The notes below the pieces were generated by a model. It saw nothing but the letters and a program-made list of their open reading frames with translations. It was not told the DNA's origin and made no database searches. Positions 25,777 to 38,600 of a stretch of 64,000 bases of DNA are shown one piece after another. The stretch is from Prosapia bicincta (lineage: Eukaryota > Arthropoda > Insecta > Hemiptera > Cercopidae). A program made the position numbers and the translations under genes. The stretch lies in assembly GCA_036971475.1 (NCBI GenBank), contig JBAIZL010000003.1, positions 88,942,542 to 89,006,541 on the forward strand. Direction: 5' to 3'. Position 1 is the stretch's first letter. The number at the start of each line of letters is the position of its first letter.

Positions 25777-26622
25777 CTATTGTAAATACGTTTATCCACC
25801 ACTAAGTGCAATAATTTTACCTTGTTGTGATGAGGCACCTTTTGGTCAATTTAACAAAATTTTACAAAAAAACCTAACCTCAACACAACACTACAACCTG
25901 AACACAAAAATAAAAAAATCTACCTAAAATATAAATACACCAATAGCAAAATAGAAAAACTAACAAATATATACAACTAAGAACACTAGACTCCAACATA
26001 CAAACCAAACAAAAAAATAATAAAATATCTCAATAACATAAACCACAAAACAAATACAGAAAAACATAACCAATCAGGAGTTTACAAAATTACATGTAAC
26101 GACTGCAATGCATTTTACATAGGGAAAACAACCAGATCATTTAAAATAAGATTTGAAGAACAATACAGAGCATTCAAAAATAAAAATACAAAAGTATCAA
26201 ATGTTGCAGCACACCTAATATCACATAAACATGAAATAACAAACTACGAAAATAACCTAACCATACTTGAAATAAATAATAACCCAATAGAATTAAACTC
26301 ACTAGAAAAATACAACATTTATAAAAAACACACACAACAATTTAATGAACCTACAGACCACTATACAGAAGACATACTATATAAAAACATCATACACCCA
26401 GATCAAGAGAAAATGCGTGTAACGTCAACAAATACCAACATCACGGACCGAACATCGACACCAGAAAAATATCAGTGATTCGACAATGGTCAAGACCGAA
26501 AGGGTGCCTCATCACAACAAGGTAAAATTATTGCACTTAGTGGTGGATAAAAGTATTTACAATAGTAATATATCAACTTCAAAAGTCAGTACAACGGAAA
26601 AATAATGGACAACGTAAAATAT

Positions 26623-26678
<56 letters not shown>

Positions 26679-29600
26679 TAAAATAAGCAGTAAAGAAAAA
26701 AGCCTTGTTTAAAAGATCTGTCATTCAATAATTCAGCTTTACCTGAACTTGTGTGACCTCTTCTGGATACTCCCACAAGTCAGGAAGTGCTTCAACTTTT
26801 GTCAAAAGAGATTTCAAATTCTGACTTAGTTTCATTTTTGTTTTCCTCCTCAAACCATTAAAAGTTCCTTCATGATTTCTACCACCAGAGCAAGCGTTGT
26901 ATGTTAATTTCTGAAACAATTACATATCGTTAAAGATGGAATTAAAATGTGGATAGTAATAGTTTCTCTTATATTTCAAGACAACAAGTGTACATGAATT
27001 AATGATATAACAGTAACTAGTTAGTCACAATAAATACAAGGCGTGTTTTTAATTTAAGGGCCGTTTGAAAATTTTAAAAAAAACAAAAGGAAATTTGCAA
27101 AAACTAATTTTATTTTCAGAATCTACATACTTTTATCTATTTTTCTACATAGTTTCCAAGTTTTTGTAAACACTTATCATATCGCACAGCTAAATTTTGG
27201 AAACCTTATTCATAAAAACTTGCCGCCTGCTGTGATAACCAAGAATTAACGGCAGTTTTCAGTTCGTCGTCATCGTCATAAAAGCTGCCGCCAAAGTGAT
27301 GTTTCAGATGACGGAAGAGATGAAAGTCGCTCGGCGTAAGGTCAGGGCTGTAGGGTGGGTGGTCCAAAACTTCCCAGCCAAAAGAGTCCAATGCAGCTCG
27401 GGTCTGAGCGGCAGTGTGAGGCCTTGCATTATCGTGCAGAAACAAAATCCCTTTTGTGAGCATGCCACGTCTCTTGTTTTGAATTGCTCTGCGCAGCTTT
27501 CTCAGAGTTTGGCAGTAGGCTTCTGCATTTATTGTCGTTCCTCGTTCCATAAAGTCGACCAGCAAAACACCATGCCTATCCCAAAACACGGATGCCATGA
27601 TCTTGCGCTGTGACAAAGTCCGTTTGACTTTGACCTTTACGGGAGATTGCGTGTGTCTCCATTCGATGCTTTGTTGTTTCGATTCGGGAGTGAAATGCGA
27701 AATCCATGTTTCGCCTCCAGTTACGATCCGACTCAGCATGTTGTCATCATTTTCGTCTAACGTGTCAAAAAATTCAAGGAACACTCGAGTCTTTTGTGTT
27801 TGTGGTCCTCCGTCAGGAGTTTAATTTTTTATGAACAATTTTGTAAATCACAGACCTCGAAATTTCGGGAAATTCGTGTGAGAGAGTAGTGATCGTGAAG
27901 CGTCTGTTGTCACGAATTTTTGCTTCAACTGAAGCCAGCAAATCGTCTGACATTACAGATGGACAACCAGATCGCGTTTCGTCATGGACGTTGTTGCGGC
28001 CATCTTTGAAGTCTCGAACCCACTTACACACTTTTCCTTCACACATAGCATTAGCACCGTAAACTTCAGAAATCTGTCAGTGAATTTCTGTAGCAGATAT
28101 GTTTCTCGACAAAAACCGTATCACCGAACGAACTTCGCAAGGGGCAGGCGATTCGATAACCTTGAACATTTTGCAAGCACAGAACACAATGCACACGTTA
28201 GCTACACAGTTGTAACTGAGCGTAGTTGTTGCCAAGGCATGCCGGGACGCAACGCAAGCGCTCGTTGCAGCGTACGCGAACTATGAGGGAATATAAACAA
28301 ACGGCCCTTAGTTTAAAAATACGCCTCGTAACTTTAACTGAAGGTTGGGTTTTGATACAAACATTTGTACTGTACATTTTCATCAAAATTTATATAATTT
28401 ATTTTTCTAAGAAAAAACAAAAATTTTTATCATTCAAACCAATAAATCAATGCACTTTATCACTAAAATATCAGTTGCACAAAGAAACATTTCATGGATC
28501 ACACGATAAACTTTGTAGTGGCTACAGAGCTGTCAGCTGTTGACATTTAAAACTAACTTTTGCTAAAAGAATATGCATTATTAAATTTTAATTACAAACT
28601 TAACAAAAAATTAAGTAATGAAATCAATAGGAAATTTGCTGAAAAAAACATGCAGGTTTTAAATTTTCTGTTGAAATTCTATAGTCTGAAAAAAATAAAA
28701 TTACTGAAAGAAAGGAAATTCCTATAAAAGTACATTTAAAGCTCAAGGAGTTTTATGGCACAAATAACTTGGCGATTCCCAGTAGAATATCAGAACCTTA
28801 TCAGCTCCCTGAAATGTACTGGCAGAAACTGCTTGTGTTTCAGCAACATATCTTGAAATTAAGGAAGATGTTTGATTATGCATGGAAAAGCTGACAAGCT
28901 AATCAACAAAGGAGGCAAAAACCATTCACATTTATCTAACCACTGTCAACCCTCTTCACAGCAATGTCCTGACATTAACAATATACTATTGAAACAAAAC
29001 TAATTAAAAACTTTCAATAGGGTCACAGTAGAATTTCGATAATTCGAGGTAGATAGGACAGAGTCCCTCTTGCATTACCGAAAACTCAGGTTACATAGAA
29101 GTATGTTTGTGTGCATAAGAAAAAATAGGAGTTTCAATGAACCCTAATAATATAATTAAACATGCACTAAATAAGTTTATAGAACTTTATATAAACCTTT
29201 CTTAGAAGCTCGACTCATATCCTTAGCATACCGTACTGATATAAAAATATCTTGGAAGCCCGACTTATTTCCTTTGCATAGCATATTGATATAAAAATAT
29301 CTTGGGAGACCAACTCATTTACTTTGCATACTGTATTGATATAAACATTTCTTGGAAGTCCGACTCATTATCTTTGTATACCGTATTGAAATAAACATAT
29401 TTTGGAAGCCAGACTCATTTTCTTTCCATACCGTATTGATATAAACATTTCTTGGAAGCCTGATTTATTTCCTTTGGATACTGTATTGATATAAATATAT
29501 TGTGGAAGCACAACTCATCATTTTCTATCAAATAGATAAAATAGGCTTAAATAGAAAAAAGCTTGAATTTAACGGAAGCTCGAAATATCGGGACTTTATC

Positions 29601-32600
29601 GGGATTTTCAAGACTCTACTGTATTTCAAAAAGAACTTAAGGAATACACTGGCAGGTAGGGTGAAATGTGAATTAAAGAAAAGTGTCTGATAAAAAATAT
29701 TGTTCAAATAATGATAGTGTAAACTACCAACATCCAAAAGAATCAAAATATCGAGAAACCAAGTCATTGTAATTTCACAGGGATGCCAATAACATTTTCT
29801 TTCAACTTTCACTGAATTCAAAGAACCAAGACACTTTCATCAATTAAATACATATTTTCATCATTTGTGAAAATTATAAATTCCTATAACTAAATTGGTA
29901 ATTTTATATTACAGTAAACAAAGTAACTTTCTCAATCTTATTTCTTGTAAAGTTTATGCAGTTTCTTCAACAAGATATAATTTTTTTTAATATTACCAAA
30001 ATAACCAGCTTTAAAAAACCATTATAATTCGTGTAACTTTATAATACTAGTTCTTACCAAAGTATCACATCCTACTAACATCTGATGTACACCAATACGC
30101 TTCAATCCATTAAAGGGAATATACTCTTTGGCAACTCTCAAACATGTGTCTTCTATTATAGCTTCATCATATTTTGAAAATGTTTTAAATGTTCTTACAT
30201 TAAACTGAATTACCATCATCTGAAATTTGAAAAATTATTATTAATAAATTATAACATAGGGAAAACAAAAAATAAAAATATACTTAATGCTGATATTGAT
30301 TGTGCAGACCACAGTGGTACTGATACTATTTTTTGGCAAAGAACTTGACTAAGATTTGTTTTACTTGTGTTATGGGAAAAATTAAATAAAAAGAGTTTAT
30401 AAAAAAAAACAGTTTTTTTCATACAGAGTGTCCCAGATTGAAACGGGAAAACTCTCAGAGCTTATTCCTTTGGTGAAAATAATGAATATATCTAAAATAC
30501 ATATAATAAATATACAGTAGAACTTGGATAATTCGAATGTGTTTAATTTGAAATTGCTGATAATTCGAAGTTTTAGGTTGGTCCCTTGAATTTTATATCT
30601 TATCAATGTCAAAAAATTATTTTTTATGCAAAGTTCAACTTCTTTAATTCATAGTTATTAGTTTGGATATGAGCTCGAATGCCAGAGGCACTAGTGATGG
30701 TCTTACAGGAATTCTCTGCAATCAGACCAAGATCACAGGATTTTATGTGATAGTGGTATCGGGAGAACCAGTTATCGATCGACGCTCTGCTCAGTCATCA
30801 GTTTGTTGTTACTGGTAAGCGAGTTTATTCTCTGATTTGTCATGCACAAGACTAGACGTGATTAATAAGGGATATTTATCAACTCTCAATACTTACAGCG
30901 TAAAACAAGAAAGATGTTTATGGCCATTGACCTTCGGTCAGACGTCTAAACCTAGATCACTTCAGCAGTTTTTATGTCAACTGGAGTGAGTAGCTCCATA
31001 TAGATTTTACTTGGTGTTGCTCAGTGGTGTAAATATTTGTATAATTAGTGTATTCTTGTGTACATACGAAATGAGCAATAATAGTGGAACCTTAGAATCT
31101 AAAGCATACTTCAAACTGTAAGTAACTTTTAATTTGTTTTTACTAATTATGATTACAATAATAATCAACTAACAAGTAATAAACTAACCAAGGTAAAAAA
31201 TAACACGATACCTGAAAACGGCTACAACGGTTGTAGCAGAAACATAAAAAGCTGGTCTGTTGAAAGCTTAGAAAAGTTTTAGAGATTTTTATAAAATTCA
31301 TATCCTGACAGTAGTCTCAGGAACTTCATTTACTTCATTGCATGTAGTTTAGGTTGCACTGTTAGGTGAACATATCCAGTGAGAGTATGGGCATGGCCAC
31401 CTATCCTCTTCTCAGAGAGAGGAATTTTGGCACCCCGTATAAGAGGTAAGGCAGATCATTGGTTTAAATTAGTTTGGTAATACTATTAAATACATCTATC
31501 ACAGCCAAAAATCGATTATTGATTCTATTTATCTGTAGCCATTAGAACATTATTGTCAATTAAGGTTATGTTTTAACACATTTCTTTTTAGTAAAATTAA
31601 TTCACAAATCACACATTGTGAATTTTTATTTGAATAATTGTGTACTAAATTGAAATAAACTTCTAAATTGCACACGATTTGAAGTAGTTCAAATCTTTTA
31701 TTTAAAGAAGTATACTTACATAACTTGTGAATTGCAAATTGACTATGTAAATTTTGTAATTAAATAATGTTTATTATTAACTTTAACATTGCAAAAAGAT
31801 TGTATGAATCTTTTACTTGAATAGAGAACATATTGTATTTTATTTGTAGTTGAAAAGTTTTTAGTATAATGAAGTCATTGAGTACTTGTTACCTTACAGG
31901 ATCTTTTGAATTTGGGTTCTATTTACACTGGGACTACACAGACACAATTCTATCTTTACTGATAGCTACTGCTAGAAGGCCACCATTGAGCACTCATAGC
32001 ATTGTAATATGTTAGTTTACTTTCACCTTTTATTAGAAGTATAAGAATATTAGAAAATAGTAAGGAAACAGGGTAGCTACTCAAATATAATTTTCCAATT
32101 CCCATATATTTCCTATTTTTCCCAGCTCAAAATAATAAAATTCTCTAACCTTTTCAGCTTAGTTACAGTAATTAAAGGATTATAAGGTGATGTATGTTTT
32201 TTCAAGTTTTAATTTTTAAAATTAAAAAAGAATTAATATTCAATAAGTTTTAATATATTACATCAACTTTTTTGTGTAAATTGTCAAATAAGTACCCATA
32301 AACACTCACCCAAAAAATGGTTATTACAAAAATGACTATAAAGTATGTAAGTATAAATACAAAGTCTTTGAAAATTCTCTGCTTCCAGTACGAGGCAATA
32401 CTCAGCAAAAGGATCCCCAACTTATATCTCCTGTCTGATGCTATTATCCCCAAAAGAATTGTCTTTTCACTAAAGAATGCGTTTCTCTGTTCTCAAAATT
32501 CACCCCAATGCGTTTTTGTACAAAATTATGAAGGATGCCAATGTTATATATGCAGAAATCGTCACTTGTTGTAGGTAGTATGCCGACTGCAGTACTTGAA

Positions 32601-35600
32601 TTTAACCGATGGTTGTAGACAGACATGAAGGGGTGTTTACAATTCAGTACCACTAATTGAAAAAAAGCTGAGTCTTATAAACTGCCAGCCAATGGTGCTG
32701 TAACTAAACACAGTGAAAAAGTCATGTGTGAAGGGGAAATAAATTTCATTTGAAAAACCACCAGAGTTTAAAAAGTGTATTGGCAACTTTGTAAACATTT
32801 GTTCCATATGTTCATACTTTAAAAAAATATACATTTTACAGCTAGATAATTATTATAAAAATTATCAAACTAAAGGTAAATAGTTGGGGTATATTACTCA
32901 ATGTTGCCAGTTTACATTCCATTTGCTTTTTAAGTAGTTTGTGCTTATTATGAAATCTTTCAAAACATTCGACCGAATGTAGTTAAGTTGCTCTAGTATG
33001 TTTTGAAAAATAATATCGCTTTTCTATAGTCTTTTCTAGACATGACTAAACAAAATAAAACTATTACACAAACAAATACCAGTGCCAAAATCAAGACAAA
33101 TAATTCACTGGAGAAATAGCGACAGCCTGACAGTAGCGAGAAATGCTGTTATATATGTCACTAGAGCATAAACAATGAAGCTCTATTGTTTATGAACGGA
33201 TTATCAGAACCATTACAACTGTGACTGGCAGTCAGCATTTATTAACCTACACTCAAACTATGTGGTGAAATATTATTTTGTAAGGCATTCCGTATTATGA
33301 GTTTAGATGTAAGAGTTATTTCTAGTTATGAAGTAATGAGAAGACTTCATTGCGTATTTAGATGTGGACTCCACTGATTTGTGTAGATTACAGTAACATA
33401 AATCAGTAAAGGGATAGGTGCATAAAGCGTTTTGTTAGTAAAGGCTGATTGTTGTTGTGTTCAGCTCCTGATTATCACTTGGAGCACATCGTCATTAAAT
33501 GCTGTTATCCAAATCTGGCCAGGGGCCGTTTAAGGTCAGAGGCTTTAGACATCAACACCTTATTCGCAAACAAATATTATTGGAACACTGCCATGACAAT
33601 TTATCATGGACATCGTGCCATCGGCTACAACTGAAACTGGACACCTGCTGGAAGAAGTAAGTTCAGCTCCTGATGTAGGTATACACTGATCAAGGTTAGA
33701 GTGTTAGGCTTGACTTAAAACTGTTCTAGAAGTCAGTTCTAATTCCCCACTATTTTTCCTTTGTGTGGGAATTGTTATTTATTACGTAATTAAATCGTGT
33801 CTTGTTATTTACGTGTTAGGTTTAATGTGCTTATATTTGAGCGAGTTAATGCTGTTTCACATATTATAGATGATTTTGACACGTCAAATTATAACTAATA
33901 ATTACTATAACTAATTCCAAGTGACAAATAAAATTTTTTTTTCTGGATGTTTTTCAACATACTACGTAGAAACAGTGATTAGATTGCCGATGAAGTGGTC
34001 TGATTTTGCTTATTTTTGGATTTTAAATATTAATCTAGTATGGTAATATAATTCTGTATTTTTTGTTCGATCTTATGTTTTACAGCTTTATTCTGAGTGT
34101 GGCCTATCATATTTTTTTAAGACGTTAAATAATTGCACACAGTGCTCACCCATCAAAACGTGGCTCAACCAGAGACTTCAATGCAGAAAGCCATTTTTAA
34201 TTTCAAAATTGTTGTGTCATAAATGGATATTTGGAACATGTTAGCAAAATTACTGATTATTACATTTCACTTTCTAACGCCAGCTGTATGATTTTACTAC
34301 GGCAGTAAATGTGTTAAAGTAGCAAAGGTTAAAGACACATTATTTATAAGAGAAAATAATTAATTATGTAAATGAATTGTGATATTGAGGAGGTAGGAGC
34401 AAATTACTGAATTAAATTTAGTATTTATACTTTACACATACATATATAGTAAATGGTGCACAGTATGTGGTGCATATGACTACTTTTTGGGTTTTATATT
34501 AAAAATAATCTGAATTTAATAACATAACTTTATGATTCGTAATAAAATTCCCGAAACCATAATGGAATTATCGAAATTCCCGTATAACCCCTCCGATTTT
34601 TTCTGGATGTTAATAATTTCCATATAAATTCTAGATTTCAGTTTTTCCTGATCGGTTGCAACCCTAGATCAGCAATTAATGATTATAAGACAATAATAAA
34701 GAATACGGTGAATGGTCAAAGGGAAATAGTAGAGCCAATATTGAATAATAATAGTCAGAGTGATAGGGTATTGTTAAAATCATAATACTAATAATAATAT
34801 CAGAATTATGGTTTCTCGAGTAGTTTTGTCCCTTTAGTACCCTAGTGGATTACATGATCTGCCTTATAGTGCAACTAGTTTCCCTATATTGTCATCAAGG
34901 ATTCCCTACAAAGGAATGACCCCCAAATAAGAATCAATAATAACACTTAGGTAAATTATTGAGGCAGGGCTTGGTAATATTTGTGAGACTTATTCCACGC
35001 CCCTCTCCATAACTTATGGTAAGAGACATTGCTACCTGTGGGTTGGGGTATGCCACATCATGTCATTTTTTCTATAAGTGATACATTTGTATTTATTTAG
35101 TAGTTTTTTATACTCGTACATATACAGTTTTGTATTGATTACATCAGCTTAATAACATTATGAGATACCTGATTCTTCATGAAATATGACGCACACTGAT
35201 ATACTTGCTGAAGAAACTCAGTATGAATAAATGATTGTGGAAACAAAGCCTTTTTTGCAATATCTCTACCTGAAACAAATTAAACTTATTTCTTATAATT
35301 TGATATTCTATTTTCTCTTAATATTTATTAAAAAATCTATAAAAACCTAAAAAACTTATCTAACAGATTAGTTGTATATATAAAGCATAGTTGTATTATA
35401 AATCGTTATGCTTGAGGGTTGCTGTGTTTAAAAAGATACTGTTAGTTTTAAAAGATAAAATGTATTCAAATTTATAGAAATTTCTAAACTGCAAATAATG
35501 AGCTCCCAGACAGGTAGATTTATGAGGGGCAAATCCATAAGTCCATACTTGCCAAAATGGATTCTTTGTTGGCAAAAGTCATACTTTCCCCAAATAAACC

Positions 35601-38600
35601 GTATGCAAAGAAGGACAATGAATTTAAGAGAACTAAAGATAGGTGAAGGGGAAGCGATGGAAGGGGAGAGCGATCAAGGAGTTGAGGAAGAAGGCAGTTA
35701 AGTTTTTGCAGCTGAGGAGGGAAACGCGAGAAGCAGGAGAGGGCAGAAGTCTGGAAGCTGGAGGAGATTAGTCAAGTCTTGGGAGCCGGAGAGGGAGCAG
35801 TTTGAGGAGCTGGAGAAGGAGTCCAACACTGGAAGTCGGAGAAGAAGGGATAGAAAGAACTCATCCTTGCAAAAAAGTGGATCATGATGTCAACGCATTG
35901 GAGCTCTGAGGATCGCCCATGCTACTAAATCGAAAACAAGTACCAGTTAATAAATTAGTAAAAATTCAAATTTCGTAATATTAACTTAAAAGGCAACAAT
36001 TAAATCCAGAAAATGTATGTAATAACTAAATGTAAAAAATACAAGCCATAACACAGAAACCTCACACCTAGAGATAGATAGATTTAACAAAAGTTGTTGC
36101 AAGATATTAGATTTAAAGACAACTGATATATTATAAGAAGTTCTTTCTGTTTGTTTTATCAATGAAGCTGGCAATTTATCAAATTTTATTATTTAAAATT
36201 TTAATTAGTAGTAATTAGTAGTTTTAATATATATTAAATACTTGTTATTACCATTATATTTATCTTATACTAAAAAAAAAATTAAGTATTAATATATCTC
36301 GAGGCCTAATAATGAAAAAACCTTACATATTCTAAACATAACAGTGCTTTAAGCATGATAACTGATTAAACTAATAATTTTACCTTAACTTACCATATTT
36401 CTCCCTGAGTACACTAAGCCATGGTTCCATAGTAGCCTGTCCAACGTAGTCCAGACATATCAGATAAACTTCAGAATTTCCTCCTTTACTTTTAATTGGC
36501 TTAAAGAACTCCAAGCTTTTAAAAGCATAAAAAAGTAGATTCAACAAGCAAATGGTCTCACATTCAAAAAGTGTAAAAAGCTTGATCACAAAATTACCAC
36601 CTGAAATACCAAGTCATAAAATTTGAAACAAATCAATTTACGTATAAATTTATAAATTGGTTTAACCAGGAAATTGGCCTATTTTAATTTGATTACAGCC
36701 ATTTAGAACAATGCACTATGCAATATAACTTAGAGTAACGATGTCATAATTACCAAGCTTTACTCCAGAGCATTAATATTGCCCATTTAAATTGCTAAAA
36801 TTATTATATTTTTGTATTAAATAATATCAACACATTTGGGTAACAACAAAATATTTATTATAAACATTTTGTCAACTGTTAAAACTACATAGACTGTGGA
36901 GAATTCTAAAAAATAGAACACTTTGGATCTCTTAAACTCTATTTGAAACATAATTTACTGATTAAAAAAAAAAAAATGCACACATGATTATTATAAACAA
37001 AAACCACAGATCAGTTTAAAATTTAAAATTAAACTTGTAAATTAACTAACTTTAAATAACCACAATAATTTTATCCATGAAATTCATTTTACAACTATAG
37101 TAAAATTGTAATGTAGTAACATCCAATAAGTTGACTGACCAGGTTGGAGAAGATGAAGAGCAGCAATGGTTTCACAGTACTTAAGGGCAGCTACATGCGC
37201 CTCCTGTTCAGAAGGATCTAATTGACAATCAATGCTGCCATCTGCAGTCACCTACAACATTTACCTATAATATATAAAGACATTTCTTAGATAAAGAAAG
37301 CATATCTGATGTTTAAAGGTAAAAAAACTAATAAAGACAACTTTAAAATTAACAACTAAAGTTATCCAAGAGTGTTTCAAACATGTTTTATCGTACCAAA
37401 TTGCTTATAACATGTTTTTATAAAGATTTATAAAAGTGTTATAGAATTTCTATAAACTCCAATCTTTACCATCATATTACACAGTTCCTAATCAATGGCA
37501 AGCAGGGCAAAATATAAAATCTTCCTATATCCCTGATTACAACCACTCAGTTTCTTAATCTTTTAAACTCAATCCCATGGAGTTATCTATTGAATTAGAT
37601 AACGATAGTGTTAAGGTGGGCAAAATGGTGTTCTCCAACAGGTTACTTAATAGTTATGAGAAGATATTCATTGCTAACACTAAGAGCGATTTGTTGATGA
37701 GCTCTGATAAAGACCCAATTCCTGATTCTAGTTTATTCTCTTTGTTATGACCAAATACATAACTTTTTTCTGTAGTTCTAATTACAGTTTAATTAGATGA
37801 TGTTTTATTATCGTTTTTGATGTTATATTTATTATTATTCAACTTTAGTTTTATTTTGTTATAATTTATTTCCATTACTTCATTTAGTATTCCGACTGTA
37901 TTGTATATTAGTTTTTTAAGTTAGATCTATCACGATAGGGTGATGGGTGAAGGAGTGAGAGCGATGCCCATTGCGAGCAGTCATTTAGTTTTCTAGTTTT
38001 TAGAAGCCAGCATATTTGTAATCGTCTGATGATGATGCTAACAGTGTTAGCAAAATTTACATCAAGGGTGTTTAAATATTTATAGCAAGGGTTATTGTTG
38101 TTTACTTATCTAATCCCACTGACTTCTTCCTCTTTCCTCTTATTTCCATAACATACATATTTCGGAATATTCTCTCTATTCCTAATTTTTTTCAGTGTTC
38201 ATACTATTTGAATCTTGACCTTTTGATTTTTAATTTCACCCAGCTGTATTACTTCTGTATCTACAGCTGTATCTACTTTTAGAAAGTTCATATTCTAAGC
38301 CTTAATTTGCTTTATCGATAAAGTGCCTAAAGCACAAATAATGTAGGGAAATAATCCCAACATACTTGTTTTTATTTTTGCAGTGGTATATTTTGCATCA
38401 AGTTAGGCATTCATGATGGATACATGATCTGCCTACCCCTAGTAATCACTGTAGATAAAATATTTTACAATCTCAAAAAATGTGAACTAGATCCTTAATA
38501 TTTATATCAAATTTTATAAAGCTGTGTAATGATGCAAATAAACTTTTACTATATGTATAATAAATGGATATTATTTTACCAGCATAATCTTGTTATGAAG

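Larger units (their letters stand above)
25776..26624 (+). mobile_element. PLE family 3 copy, flipped ends
   Basis: The left end (TACCTTGTTGTGATGAGG) is the reverse complement of the right end (CCTCATCACAACAAGGTA at about 26507-26524), the flipped-terminus structure of PLEs. Between them is a truncated coding part. Confidence 0.85.

Noticed and set aside
27296..27613. 105-codon plus frame (and neighbours at 27597 and 27984)
   Set aside because: Antisense shadows of the mariner transposase.
33449..33634. 61-codon frame
   Set aside because: No recognisable motif, no splice sites, chance length.
34540..34670. CGGTTGCAACCCTA, like a hAT end
   Set aside because: No matching opposite end or 8-bp duplication found.
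35498..35701. 67-codon frame in CMTR2 intron 6
   Set aside because: Purine-rich low-complexity tail, no splice support, opposite strand to the gene.
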